Shown here: piece by piece, positions 26,155 through 35,640 of the stretch | Layout of the letters: the number at the start of each line of letters is the position of its first letter | Position numbering within the stretch: the stretch's first letter is position 1 | Source: Nageia nagi | Lineage: Eukaryota; Pinophyta | Direction of reading: 5' to 3' | Length of the DNA: 64,000 nucleotides | NCBI GenBank assembly: GCA_050084985.1 | Contig: JBITNC010000001.1 | Location: 133,610,001-133,674,000 of the forward strand | Position numbers and translations under genes: made by a program | The notes under the pieces: model-generated | What the model saw: the letters and a program-made list of their open reading frames with translations, nothing else | Database searches by the model: none | Told to the model about the DNA's origin: nothing

Positions 26155-26319
26155 CATCTTGGGCTTGTGAAAAAAATGGAGTGATTTCTTGCATACATGG
26201 ATTCAACATTCTATGTAATCGAGAAAATTCTTTTCCATCAAGCTTCTCATTCTCTAGAGGTTAATCTTAGATATGGAGTTATAGTAATACCCAACACCAT
26301 TAACAAAGAGAATTTAAGT
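26155..26319. repeat. Direct repeat unit C, second copy, left part
   Basis: This matches 25,241-25,399 and breaks off exactly at the left end of the 620-bp LTR. Its right part resumes at 35,057. The last five bases (taagt, 26,315-26,319) pair with aaagt at 35,057-35,061 as a decayed target-site duplication. Confidence 0.75.
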
Positions 26320-26939
26320 TTCATACACCTAAAAGTAAATTATTATTTATTAAATAATTTATTTTAGAGCCTCAATGATGTACTATGTAAAAAGGGGTTA
26401 AATAATACTCTAAGTCATGATAAAGCTATGTAATATATCTAGTGGACCCTTATGGCATATACAAGGTATCAAAAAGATCTAATCCATGTAAAGATGTATC
26501 ATATATAAAGGCATCAATTGTTGACCTTAAACCTTATAGGCAAATGAATATGAGGAGGAATCTAGAGAGATTCTAGCACATGTTACATTAGTCTATTATG
26601 CACACATATTATTCATAAGTTATACCTTATATTTGCTATTTGATGATTCTTTTGTTTGCTCATCGCTACATTCTTGATTGCATCTATTATATTTCTTATT
26701 TTAGACCACTAATGGTGTACCTCTTTTAGTGCACCAATGACATGCAATTGAATGAATGTATGCTCATAATTTGTGTATGTTTCTCCTAATGGAATGAATA
26801 TGCAATCTAATTAAATACAAGTATCTTTCTCTTATTCATTATTACCATATTTTAGATATATATTCCAATAAAATAAAGTAGACCAATAATGCATTAGTTA
26901 ACCCCCATAAACAATTATATGTATTATTTTGGATCTACA
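26320..26939 (+). repeat. 5' LTR of the Tat-like element
   Basis: The LTR is 620 bp, with the same length and course as 34,437-35,056. The left end is decayed (ttcatacacct against tatagatgcct in the 3' copy; TGTAGA-type ends likely). The right end is ctaca. A polyadenylation-like aataaa lies near 26,868-26,880. Confidence 0.88.
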
Positions 26940-26960
26940 TTTTGGTGAACTTGTCTATTT
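26940..26960 (+). other. Primer-binding-site position
   Basis: The bases following the 5' LTR read ttttggtgaacttgtct. A tRNA primer complement is expected here. It is not the initiator-Met type, and I cannot assign the tRNA with confidence. Confidence 0.4.
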
Positions 26961-27199
26961 GATATATTTTATCCTTCTAGTGAGATATCATGAAAGTTTT
27001 TTCATAAGTATACATTACTATTAGCATACATTATTGTTCCTAGGTTATTAGTGATGTGTAAATGGAGCATATTGTGCCCCTCATTCAAGAATTGAACACA
27101 AACATGGCCAAAATGTAGAAATAAATAGTAATAATGAATAGTTTAGGTAGTTCAACATCTGGCCTTGTTATCTAGATTAGGCCTCTTAATATCACATAA

Positions 27200-28246
27200 T
27201 CCCAAATTTTGGATGAATATGATGGCATCTTCACTTCACCCTTGATGGATGATATCCATAATTTTCCACTACACCCAACCATAAGGCCCCAATGTTCATG
27301 ATGTTTAATGGTGAACAACATCCCAAACAACATTTCATTAGCTTTCAAGAGGAGTGCTTACTGAAGTTAAGATTGAAAAAGAGATTGATGGTGATTTTCT
27401 TCCCAACAATTCTGAAAGGTGATGCTAGTCAATGGTTCTATGTTCTACTTAGTAATTCAATTGATTCATTCAATACCTTAGTTAAAGCATTCATGGGATA
27501 ATACAAGCACAATATCAAGGAGCAAACAATGCGTTTGAATTATGCACACTTTTACAAGGAGGTAATGAAACCCTAGAGAAGTATATTCTATACTTCAAAA
27601 AGGTATGGGAATATATTAGAAGTAAATTAAATGAGCATGAAATTTGTGCTATTTTTCATGAATCTAATATACCTGTTCTTCATTTACATGATCCTAGCAT
27701 TAAAGATATAGGTTTTAGTATACTAGTCCAATATTTATTACAAAAATAAAAGGTATTATTAGTTGTAGGTGAGCTTAAGTATGCACCTAACCCTTTTTTT
27801 AAAGATAATCACAAAACATATGAAAAGAAAGATGAAAAATCAGTACATATGATGGATATACCTACTTCTCCTCCAAAGTTGCAAAGGTCTAATACTACAA
27901 AAGAGAATTCATACACATTTTTGATGCAACCACATATTATTTTGAGGGACCTAATGAAAAAAGAACTTTTGCATCCCCTTGAGTGCTCTCTCAAGACGAT
28001 ACTACCCCCATGGGACACTTTGATGCCTATTGCACTTACCATCAAAGAAAAGGGCATGCTACAAATTTTTGCAAGCCATTAGAGACAACAATTTTGGAGC
28101 TTGTTGAGCAAGGAAGGTATAAAATTGATGAAATCCTTACCAACCAAGGACCTATAATTAATATCATCTTGGTGGACAAAGAGGTTTACACTAACTTGAG
28201 AAGAGGACACAAATGCCATGTTCTAAATCTAGTCACAATAGAATAA
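27200..28246 (+). pseudogene. gag: Broken gag of the second Tat-like element
   Basis: Gag packages element RNA. The capsid-like part lies in the frame 27,292-27,501: F-N-G-E-Q-H-P-K-Q-H-F-I-S-F then L-K-G-D-A-S-Q-W-F. The frame is lost several times between 27,500 and 27,980. A zinc-binding motif C-T-Y-H-Q-R-K-G-H-A-T-N-F-C is intact at about 28,034-28,075 in the frame 27,983-28,246. This CxxH-x4-H-x4-C pattern, followed by an L-V-E-Q-G-R-Y-K-I-D tail, is what I expect for Tat-lineage gag. The true start is uncertain because the N-terminal region is decayed. The minus-strand and other-frame ORFs at 27,809-28,082 are shadows. Confidence 0.75.
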
Positions 28247-28539
28247 GTAAGTATCTCACTTGATCCTAAAGTTTATAGCATGATTGATCAATTGAAAAAT
28301 ATACCTGCAAATATTAGTTTATATGATATTATTTCTACTTCTCAAGTTCATAGGGATATATTATATGTCTTGTTTAAAAATGAAATTGTCCCTACTAATA
28401 TTTTAGCTACCATGTTTTTTGGAAAAAATTATAATCATTAAGGAATGTGATGTTATTTCTTTTTACAAATATGAAAAGCTCAATCAAGAATTGTTAGATG
28501 AATGTTCAGCTTTATATATCACACCTATGGTTGATGTAT

Positions 28540-28950
28540 GGGAAGTTAAATGAATAATGGTAGATAATGGATTAGTTGTAAATGTATGCTCTAATCATTT
28601 TTTGATTCAATTACAATCAAAAGGAGTAGAAATCCCTCCATTAGAAGAAGCTAATTTTAGAATTAGGGCCTATGATACCTCATCAAATAAACCATTGGGA
28701 ATAGCTATAATTATGATTACTACAGGTGTCAGGACTATAGCAACAAAATTTTAGGTTTTAGATTCCAAGTTATCACATAACATATTATTGGGGAGACCTT
28801 GGATTCATGATATGGATGCAATATCATCCACATTACATGGAATATTGAAGTTCAAATTTCAAGGTGAAGTAGATATAATCACGGGAGATCTTGAACCATA
28901 TGCACTCTGTAATGTTGCTAATTTTGAAGATCTTTCCATGTTAACACCAT
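28540..28950 (+). pseudogene. Broken retropepsin-like protease
   Basis: The frame from 28,557 begins with a V-D-N-G-L-V-V-N-V segment, matching the D-G/T-G-S-x-V-N catalytic region with the second glycine kept but its neighbours changed. It continues with an F-R-I-R-A-Y-D core. After a TAG at 28,752-28,754 it shows N-I-L-L-G-R-P-W-I-H-D-M at about 28,780-28,818, the conserved C-terminal block. A stop between the two halves inactivates it. A 950-bp unassigned linker follows, as in the older Tat-like copy. Confidence 0.7.
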
Positions 28951-29900
28951 GATATGAGATAGAACCCTTGGAATGCCCTACATTGGGGGTAACTACAAAA
29001 CAACAAGTATATATCATGGAGACATATATGGGAACCTACAAAATTGATGACATAGACCTATTTACATCTATAATATATTTGGGATGATATCTAATGTTAG
29101 CTATTGAAGGTTTCCAATGGCATACAATACTACTAACAGGCTACCAATCGTGTGAAAATAATGAAGATAGTGATAAATCTTGCTCTTACTTATCTAAAAC
29201 ATCAAACTAGACCTCTTCAACTAACATACCATCATCTTCTAAATCAAGTAAGATCTTTCCCTCTTTGTTTATTCACAAGGACATGGTTCAAAATTATGAA
29301 TACAAAGGGAGGTTTAGGAAAATTTGAATAAGGAATGCTTGCTTTCCCTAATAATTCTAAGGCTCAAATGACCAAAATAGGCTTGGGTAGTGATGATCAA
29401 GTAAAATAAAAATAGGATCCTATTAAATTTGTTAAAGAATGCAATTTGATAGAGTTATGGGATGATATTGATGTAGATACATGGATTGATAATTCTATAC
29501 CTCTTGAATTTTATTGTTTTACTACTATGATGATGTTCTTGAATACTTAGGGGCATACTCAGAATTTCCCAAATCTAATGAGAAACACAAAGCAAATTAT
29601 ATCCTTAATTAATATGCTTATTTTGGTCAAGAGATTAATTTTCATGAAGTATTGTAGGTCTAGACCTTAGATTCAGTTGATGATGTTGTACCAAACATTG
29701 AGGAGCTACCATCATTATTGCAAAAGAAAGAATATATCACATATTCATAAGAAGATTTGATACACATCAATATTGGCACTTCAAATGCTGAAATATCTAT
29801 ACAAATTGGAGCAACCCTACCTCATTCACAACAAGAAAGGTAGAAAAATAAATTTATTGAGTATTCTAAGAATTTTTCTTGGTATTATGATGATATGTGA
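28951..29900 (+). pseudogene. Protease-RT linker of the second Tat-like element
   Basis: The linker lies between the protease C-terminus and the RT start. Several short plus-strand pieces rich in serine, asparagine and acidic residues are readable, interrupted by stops. No domain was recognised. It corresponds in position to 13,692-14,850. Confidence 0.5.
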
Positions 29901-30700
29901 GGTTTAGATCCTTCATTTGTTATGCATAATTTACCAGTAAAAGAGGGAGCTAAGCCAATTAAACAAAAACCAAGAAATATGCATCCTTCCAAGGCATTAC
30001 TAGTCAAGAAAGAAATTGAGAAATATTTAAATGCTAGATTCATAAGGCCAATTGACTATTCTGAATGGATGGCAAACACTATCCCTATTTCTAAACCAAC
30101 TAGTGAGATCCAATTATGTATTGATTTTTGTGATATTTATAATGCTTGTCCAAAAGCTAATTTCCTATTGCCTAATATTGATATGATTGTTGATAGTATA
30201 TTTGGTCATGATACATTATCATTTATGGATGGATTCTCTAGCTATAACCAAATATTGATTAATGCTACTAACCAATATAAAACAACTTTTACAACCCCTT
30301 AGGGTAATTGTTTTTGGATGGTTATGAATTTTAGACTTAAAAATGTAGGAGCTACATATAAAAGAGAAATGGTCATCATGTTTCATGAGCACATTCACAA
30401 TACCGAGGTGGTATATGTTGATGATATTCTAGTCAAATCCAAACAAGGACAAGATCATCTATAAGTGCTTGAAGATGTATTCACCATTTTGCAAAGGTAC
30501 AAATTAAGACTTAAACCTCAAAAATGTGAATTTGGTGTTACTTTTGGTAAATTATTAAGGTTCAAGGTTTCTAATCGAGGAATAGAAGTAGACCTAAGAA
30601 GGTTAAAGCCATTGTTAGTATGCCTCCACCCAAAAACTTGAAATAATTAAGGAGCCTCTAAGGTAAAATAAATTCAATTAGAAGATTCATTTCACAACTT
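29901..30700 (+). pseudogene. pol: Broken reverse transcriptase
   Basis: The frame 29,922-30,302 is open and shows the RT start: V-K-K-E-I-E-K-Y-L, I-D-Y-S-E-W-M, an F-C-D-I-Y-N-A-C-P block, L-P-N-I-D and M-D-G-F-S-S-Y-N-Q. It ends at a TAG where the T-P-x-G block begins (30,300). The catalytic Y-V-D-D-I-L-V-K-S-K is intact at about 30,415-30,444. A stop at 30,463-30,465 and a frame change near 30,590 follow. Similarity to the copy at 14,851-15,700 is obvious, but the two are separate insertions. Confidence 0.87.
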
Positions 30701-30809
30701 GGAGACAAGTGTATACCATTCACCCATTTGATCAAAAATGATGTCAAGTTGTATGGGATGACAATTATCAAAAAGCATTTGAGGATATCAAATAATATTT
30801 TCTTAATCC

Positions 30810-31220
30810 TCCTATCCTAGTACCCATGAATTTTTCAAAACCTACTTACTTATACATTTCAGCCACATTATATGCATTAGGCACAATGGTTTGTAAAAAA
30901 GATATAGAAAATAAGGAAGGAGCTATCTATTATCTTAGCAAAATGTTGATTGACTATGAGACTAGATACACTCCTATGGAAAAAATTTGTTATGGTATTG
31001 TCTTCACTACTAAAAAATTGAGGCATTATTTATTATATTGCACTACATTTGTTGTTATTCCTATTAACCCATTTAAATACCTTGTGGTTAAGTAACATCT
31101 ATTAGGTATACTTGCAAAGTGGTTAATGTTATTACAAGAATTTGACATCAATGTTGTAAAGCAAAAATCTATCAAAGGCCAAGCAATCATAGATTTAATA
31201 GCTGACTTCCCTTAAGATAG
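30810..31220 (+). pseudogene. pol: Broken RNase H (first copy)
   Basis: The open frame 30,826-31,095 contains L-Y-I-S-A-T-L-Y-A-L-G, I-Y-Y-L-S-K-M-L and E-K-I-C-Y-G-I-V-F-T-T-K-K-L-R-H-Y. This is the standard gypsy RNase H course. The catalytic aspartate position at the start reads serine (Y-I-S-A), and a TAA at 31,093-31,095 interrupts the C-terminal part, which resumes to about 31,215 with F-D-I-N-V-V. Confidence 0.78.
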
Positions 31221-31369
31221 AGAGTTAGTTGTACACAAAGAATTTCTAGATGAATATCAAGGTGATCTATACTACCAATGGCATGCAAACATACTAGAGG
31301 ACCACCAATGGTGTGACTTTGATGAGATATTGATTCTCAATGACTATATATGCCTCATGGAAGATAATC

Positions 31370-31750
31370 CCATTATCTGGACCCTATAGTTTGATGTTTC
31401 AAAATTTTCTCATGTAGCAAGGGAAAGTATTATTTTCATATCTCTTACAAATTAGGTAATTCCTATGGCTTACAAACTTGGTTTTATTTGCACAAATAAT
31501 ATGGTTAAATATGAGGCATTGATATTAGGATTGAAAGCTACTATAAATTTGAAAATCAAAGATATAGAGATATATGGGGATTCATAGCTTGTTATCAATC
31601 AAGTGTAGGATTTCTTTAATACTAAATATGAAAAGTTAAATACTTATAGACTTGTGGTGATTAATTTATTAGGTTAGTTTGATAAAAATACTATTTAGAA
31701 TATTCCAAGAACTAATAACAAGTATGCAGATGCAATGGCAAGTGTAGCTT
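31370..31750 (+). pseudogene. pol: Second (Tat-type) RNase H-like domain
   Basis: The recognisable core is I-P-M-A-Y-K-L-G-F, then N-N-M-V-K-Y-E-A-L-I-L-G-L and I-Y-G-D-S before a stop, with L-V-I-N-Q-V after it (31,455-31,612). The D-S pair of the second catalytic block is kept here, unlike in the older copy. The position between RNase H and integrase supports the Tat assignment. Confidence 0.72.
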
Positions 31751-31879
31751 CTCTAGCACCAATTGAGATTGAGGACAAAGAGACCATCCTCACAATTCAT
31801 AAGTTAAGCTCTCCTTTTCAAATGGATCATATGTATGAGATTTAGGATTGTATTATTGTGGAAAAGAATTATTTTTAAA

Positions 31880-33129
31880 ATTGGTACTTTGATATCTATA
31901 ATTATTTGAAAAATCTAATAATTCTTAAAACTTTTGATAGAAATGAAAGAGTGAGATTGAAAAGAATCATAGTAAGATATGTGATCATTGGAAAAGTTTT
32001 ATATAGGAGGTCATTTTATGGTGCATTATTGAGATGTTTGACACAAGATGAGATAGTTTCTACCTTAGAACAAGCTCATGATGGTTTATATAGTGGTCAA
32101 TTCCATGCAAAGGTACTACACACCAAAATTTTGACGATTGGATATTATTGGACTACTATGGAAGAGGATTGTAAATATCATATAAAATTTGTTTTCAATA
32201 CCAAAAACATGCAAATTTAGAGAAGCAACCTACTCAAGAATTACATTCTATTATTTATCCATGGCCATTTGCTACTTGGGGTATAGATTTAATTGGCATG
32301 ATTAATATTCACTCTAGGGAATGACACAAATTTATCATCATAGCTATAGAATTTACCAACAAGTGGGTGGAAGCTATTCCAATGAAACCAATCACTCAAG
32401 ATAAATTCATTACATTCCTTACTAAAAATATCATAACAAGGTTTGGTGTACCATAAATATTGATCATGGATAATGGCCCAAATTTCAAAGGTAAAGATAT
32501 GAAGGCATTTTGCAAGAAGTTTCACATTACATAAACCTTTTTTTTTCATCTACTACCCTCAAGGTAATGGTCAACATGAAGCTACAAATAAGACACTCAG
32601 GAGTATACTTACCAAAATATGGGATAGATATAAGAGAGATTGGTATGAGCAATTACCATATGCATTATGGGCATATAGAACAAGTGTTAGTACAACCATT
32701 GGGGCAACACCATTCTCATTGGTATATGGATATGAGGCCATTGTCCCACTTGAGTTGGAAATCTCATCCCTTAGAATTTCCTTACAAGGTGACATATCCA
32801 ATGAAGATGTAAGAAAACCAAGGTTGCAATAGCCAAAATCACTAGATGAGAAAAGGATTAGAGCCATTGAATATCAAAAGGTATACCATGCAAAACTCAA
32901 GAGAGCTTTTGGAAAGAAAATAAAATCAAAATAATTCAAGGTAGGATATCTAATTTTGAAAGAAAATATCAACAAAATAGTAGCAAATGATGAGAAAAAA
33001 GACAAGTTTGAGCCCAATTGGTTGGGCCCATATGTTGTAATTGAAGCAATAAGATCAAGTGCATATATACTATCATCCATGGATGGAAAACAAGAACTAA
33101 AGAGATTCAATTTCATCCATATTAAATGA
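31880..33129 (+). pseudogene. pol: Broken integrase
   Basis: The frame 31,906-32,220 holds the zinc-binding lead (H-D-G-L-Y-S-G-Q-F-H-A-K, then Y-Y-W-T-T-M-E-E-D-C-K-Y-H). The catalytic core follows over 32,280-32,750 with W-G-I-D-L-I-G, F-G-V-P, M-D-N-G-P-N-F-K-G and Y-P-Q-G-N-G-Q-H-E-A. It ends with N-W-L-G-P-Y-V-V-I and F-I-H-I-K before a TGA near 33,127. Stops and one or two frame changes break it. Minus-strand frames across 32,289-33,116 are shadows. Confidence 0.87.
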
Positions 33130-34436
33130 TTATATGCCTAGATATGATAGATCCATGCCCTACAAAATACATAATTCATGAGCAGGGGAACATAAACTTT
33201 TATTTTTTACAAAATACAAATATTCCCATTACGCTAATGACATGCACTATAAGTAGGTAGCCAGTGATGTAAAAATAATAAAAAATAAGAAGAAGAAGAT
33301 AGGGGAAAAGAAAAATGATAGTCTAATGTCTATGGACTATGGACATAAAATGCAAGGTCATTGATGGCCAATGACACAGCTAGTGAGAGTTCATTCACAT
33401 AAAATTAAACCAATGATGTAGTTGTAAGCAAGATGTTGACATTGGATCATCTCTAATGGATGATAAAACTTGATATATATCCACATGGTTTTTTCTTTGA
33501 ACCAATCCAAATCATAATGTATTTTGATCATAGAAATAAAATGTATGATCATTGATGGTTAATGACATGGCTAGTGAGAGTTCACTCACTTAAAAGTAAA
33601 TTGATAATGCAGTCATAAGCAAGATATTGATATTGGATCATCTCCAATAGATGATGCAACTTGTTGTGTATTCACATGGTTTTTTCTTTGAACCAATCCA
33701 AAGCATAATGTATTTATATCATACACATAAAATGTACGATTATCGATGGCTATCGATACAACTAGTTAGAGTTCACTCGCTTAGAAGACAAATTGATAAT
33801 GTAGTTATTAGTAGATTGCTTACATTGACTCATCATCAATGGAAAATGCAACTCACTATGCATCCATCACATTTTTGTAACTAATACTTCATTGTAGGTA
33901 CCTACATCCTAAAGAGCATAAGAATATATAAAGCATTCCATGCTACCATTGCACACTACTCCCTATGCCATAAGTGATGTCCATATAATCATCATTTCAC
34001 TATAATCATAGCACATCCCTTCTATTTCAAGGCATGGATGTAAGTGCAAATGATTCCTAACTATCAAACATGATGGAATGACTAGATTCATGGTTGAAGT
34101 ATTACAAGGGAAAAAATCACATCTTCCATCTCTAAAGTTGAATTTGGGACCATACAACTATATTATCATAGTCATTTCCATCATCAATATAACATCATGC
34201 CTAAATAGAGACTCTTCATCATAGTTTTTCCTTGGATACACCACTCAAGGACCCTTCTTGGGTCATCTAAGCCAAAAAGGGGAAGTAAATAACTCTCAAC
34301 ATCACCATCATCTGCTTTCATAATCATTGCTAGTAAAGGACAATTTAGCAATGAAATTCCAAAAAAAATTCTTCTACACTTCATCTTGGGACATGTAATT
34401 TCATTGCTTCAATCACACCTTCAAAGAGGGACAAAC
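33130..34436 (+). other. 3' untranslated region of the Tat-like element
   Basis: About 1.3 kb lies between the integrase end and the 3' LTR. It contains the 191-bp tandem array (33,345-33,885), otherwise non-coding DNA, and a purine-rich end (caaagagggacaaac at about 34,421-34,435) fitting a polypurine tract. The frames at 33,651-33,884 and on the minus strand at 33,963-34,384 have no domain and are not called. Confidence 0.75.
33345..33885 (+). repeat. 191-bp tandem repeat array, about 2.8 units
   Basis: Three units start at 33,345, 33,536 and 33,727, marked by ataaaatg(c/t)a. A second anchor, cacatggttttttctttga, lies at 33,482 and 33,673, again 191 bp apart. The third unit is incomplete and more diverged after about 33,860. 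Units 1 and 2 differ at roughly 15 percent of positions by eye, so the array is not a recent slippage product. Confidence 0.85.
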
Positions 34437-35056
34437 TATAGATGCCTAAAAGTGAATTATTATTTATTAAATAATTCATTTTAGAGCCTCAATGATGTAT
34501 TATGTAAAAAATGGCTAAATAATACCCTAAGTTATAATAAAGCTATGTAATATATCTAGTGGACCCTTTTGGCATATACAATGTGTCAAAAAGATCTAAG
34601 TCATGTAAATATGTATCACATATAAAGGTATCAATTATTAACCTCAAACCTTATAGGAAAATGAATATGAGGAGGAATCTAAAGAGATTATAATATATGT
34701 TACATTGCTCTATTATGTGCACATGTTATTCATAAGTTATATCTTTTATTTGCTATCTGATGATTCTTTTATTCACACATCACTACGTTCTTGATTGCAT
34801 TTGTTATATTGCTTATTTTAGGATGCTAGCTACGTACCTCTTTTAGGCCACCAATGACATGCAATTGAATGAATGTATGCTTATCATTTGTATATGTTTC
34901 TCCTAATGGAATGCATATGTGATATAATTAAATACAAGTATCTTTCTATTATTTGTTATTGCCATATTTTAGATATATATATCAATAAAACAAAGTAGAA
35001 TAATAATGCATTAATTAACCCCCATAAACAATTATATGCATTATTTTGAGTCTACA
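34437..35056 (+). repeat. 3' LTR of the Tat-like element
   Basis: The LTR is 620 bp and equal in length to 26,320-26,939. It ends in tctaca, followed by aaagt, the right half of the decayed target-site duplication, and then by unit C sequence. Confidence 0.88.
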
Positions 35057-35280
35057 AAAGTGGTGATGTAATCTCAAAATGGATATTTATTTGGGTTTCA
35101 TGTAGGTATTTCCATTTTACTAAAATTTCCCTTTGTAAAATGAAAATTGAGAGATCAGTTTCATTAAATATTTTTGTTTATATGTAAAGTAGGAAAGCAA
35201 ACACTCTATGCCATGGCACCATTGTAAGTTGATGGAGTTATGATGAAATCATGTTGGAATGACTATGTAATTATGAGATG
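35057..35280. repeat. Direct repeat unit C, second copy, right part
   Basis: This is the continuation of 26,155-26,319 beyond the inserted element. It matches 25,395-25,625 with blocks such as ctcaaaatggatattt and aaaatgaaaattgagagatca. Similarity is lost near 35,280. Confidence 0.72.
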
Positions 35281-35379
35281 GTGTATTTCTTTATTTGGGA
35301 ATCCTTCTCATGACACTTCTTTTATAATTTATTTTTCTTTCTTAATGTGTGATTTGATTAGTTGGATTCATAGCATTTT

Positions 35380-35640
35380 AAGGGTTTAATATTTTAAAGG
35401 TTTAGGGTTTAAATTTAAATGTATTAATTTTAAGGGTTTAAGATTTAGGGTTTTATGGTTTAGGGGTTTTGGGTTTATGGTTTATGGTTTTCCATGTTTA
35501 AGGTTTTAAGGATTTACAGTTTAAATTTAAATGTATTAATTTTAAAGATTTAAGATTTAAGGTTTTATGGTTTATGATTTTAAGTTTTTAAGGGTTTAGG
35601 ATTTTATACGTTTTTAAGGTTTAAATTTAAATTTTTTTAA
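35380..35640. repeat. Degenerate telomere-like TTTAGGG-type tract with a 112-bp duplication
   Basis: The tract is dominated by variants of tttagggtttaagg and ttttatggttt, close to the plant telomere unit TTTAGGG but irregular. Within it a roughly 55-bp block beginning aaatttaaatgtattaat occurs at 35,411 and again at 35,523, 112 bp apart. No coding potential is seen. It may be an old interstitial telomeric tract or simply a T/G-biased low-complexity repeat. Confidence 0.55.

Larger units (their letters stand above)
26320..35056 (+). mobile_element. Ty3/gypsy Tat-like LTR retrotransposon, full-length but decayed
   Basis: The element has LTRs of 620 bp at both ends, an interior with gag, protease, RT, RNase H, second RNase H and integrase in plus orientation, and a 1.3-kb 3' untranslated region with tandem repeats. 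Its insertion site can be read by comparison with the empty unit at 25,241-25,625. The flanks carry a 5-bp near-duplication (taagt and aaagt, ancestral gaagt likely). Both LTRs differ at roughly one base in ten by eye. Every coding domain contains stops or frameshifts, so the copy is not autonomous now. Total length is 8.7 kb. Confidence 0.9.

Noticed and set aside
32510-33116. Plus- and minus-strand frames overlapping the integrase
   Set aside because: The integrase motifs run in a different plus-strand frame; these are shadows.
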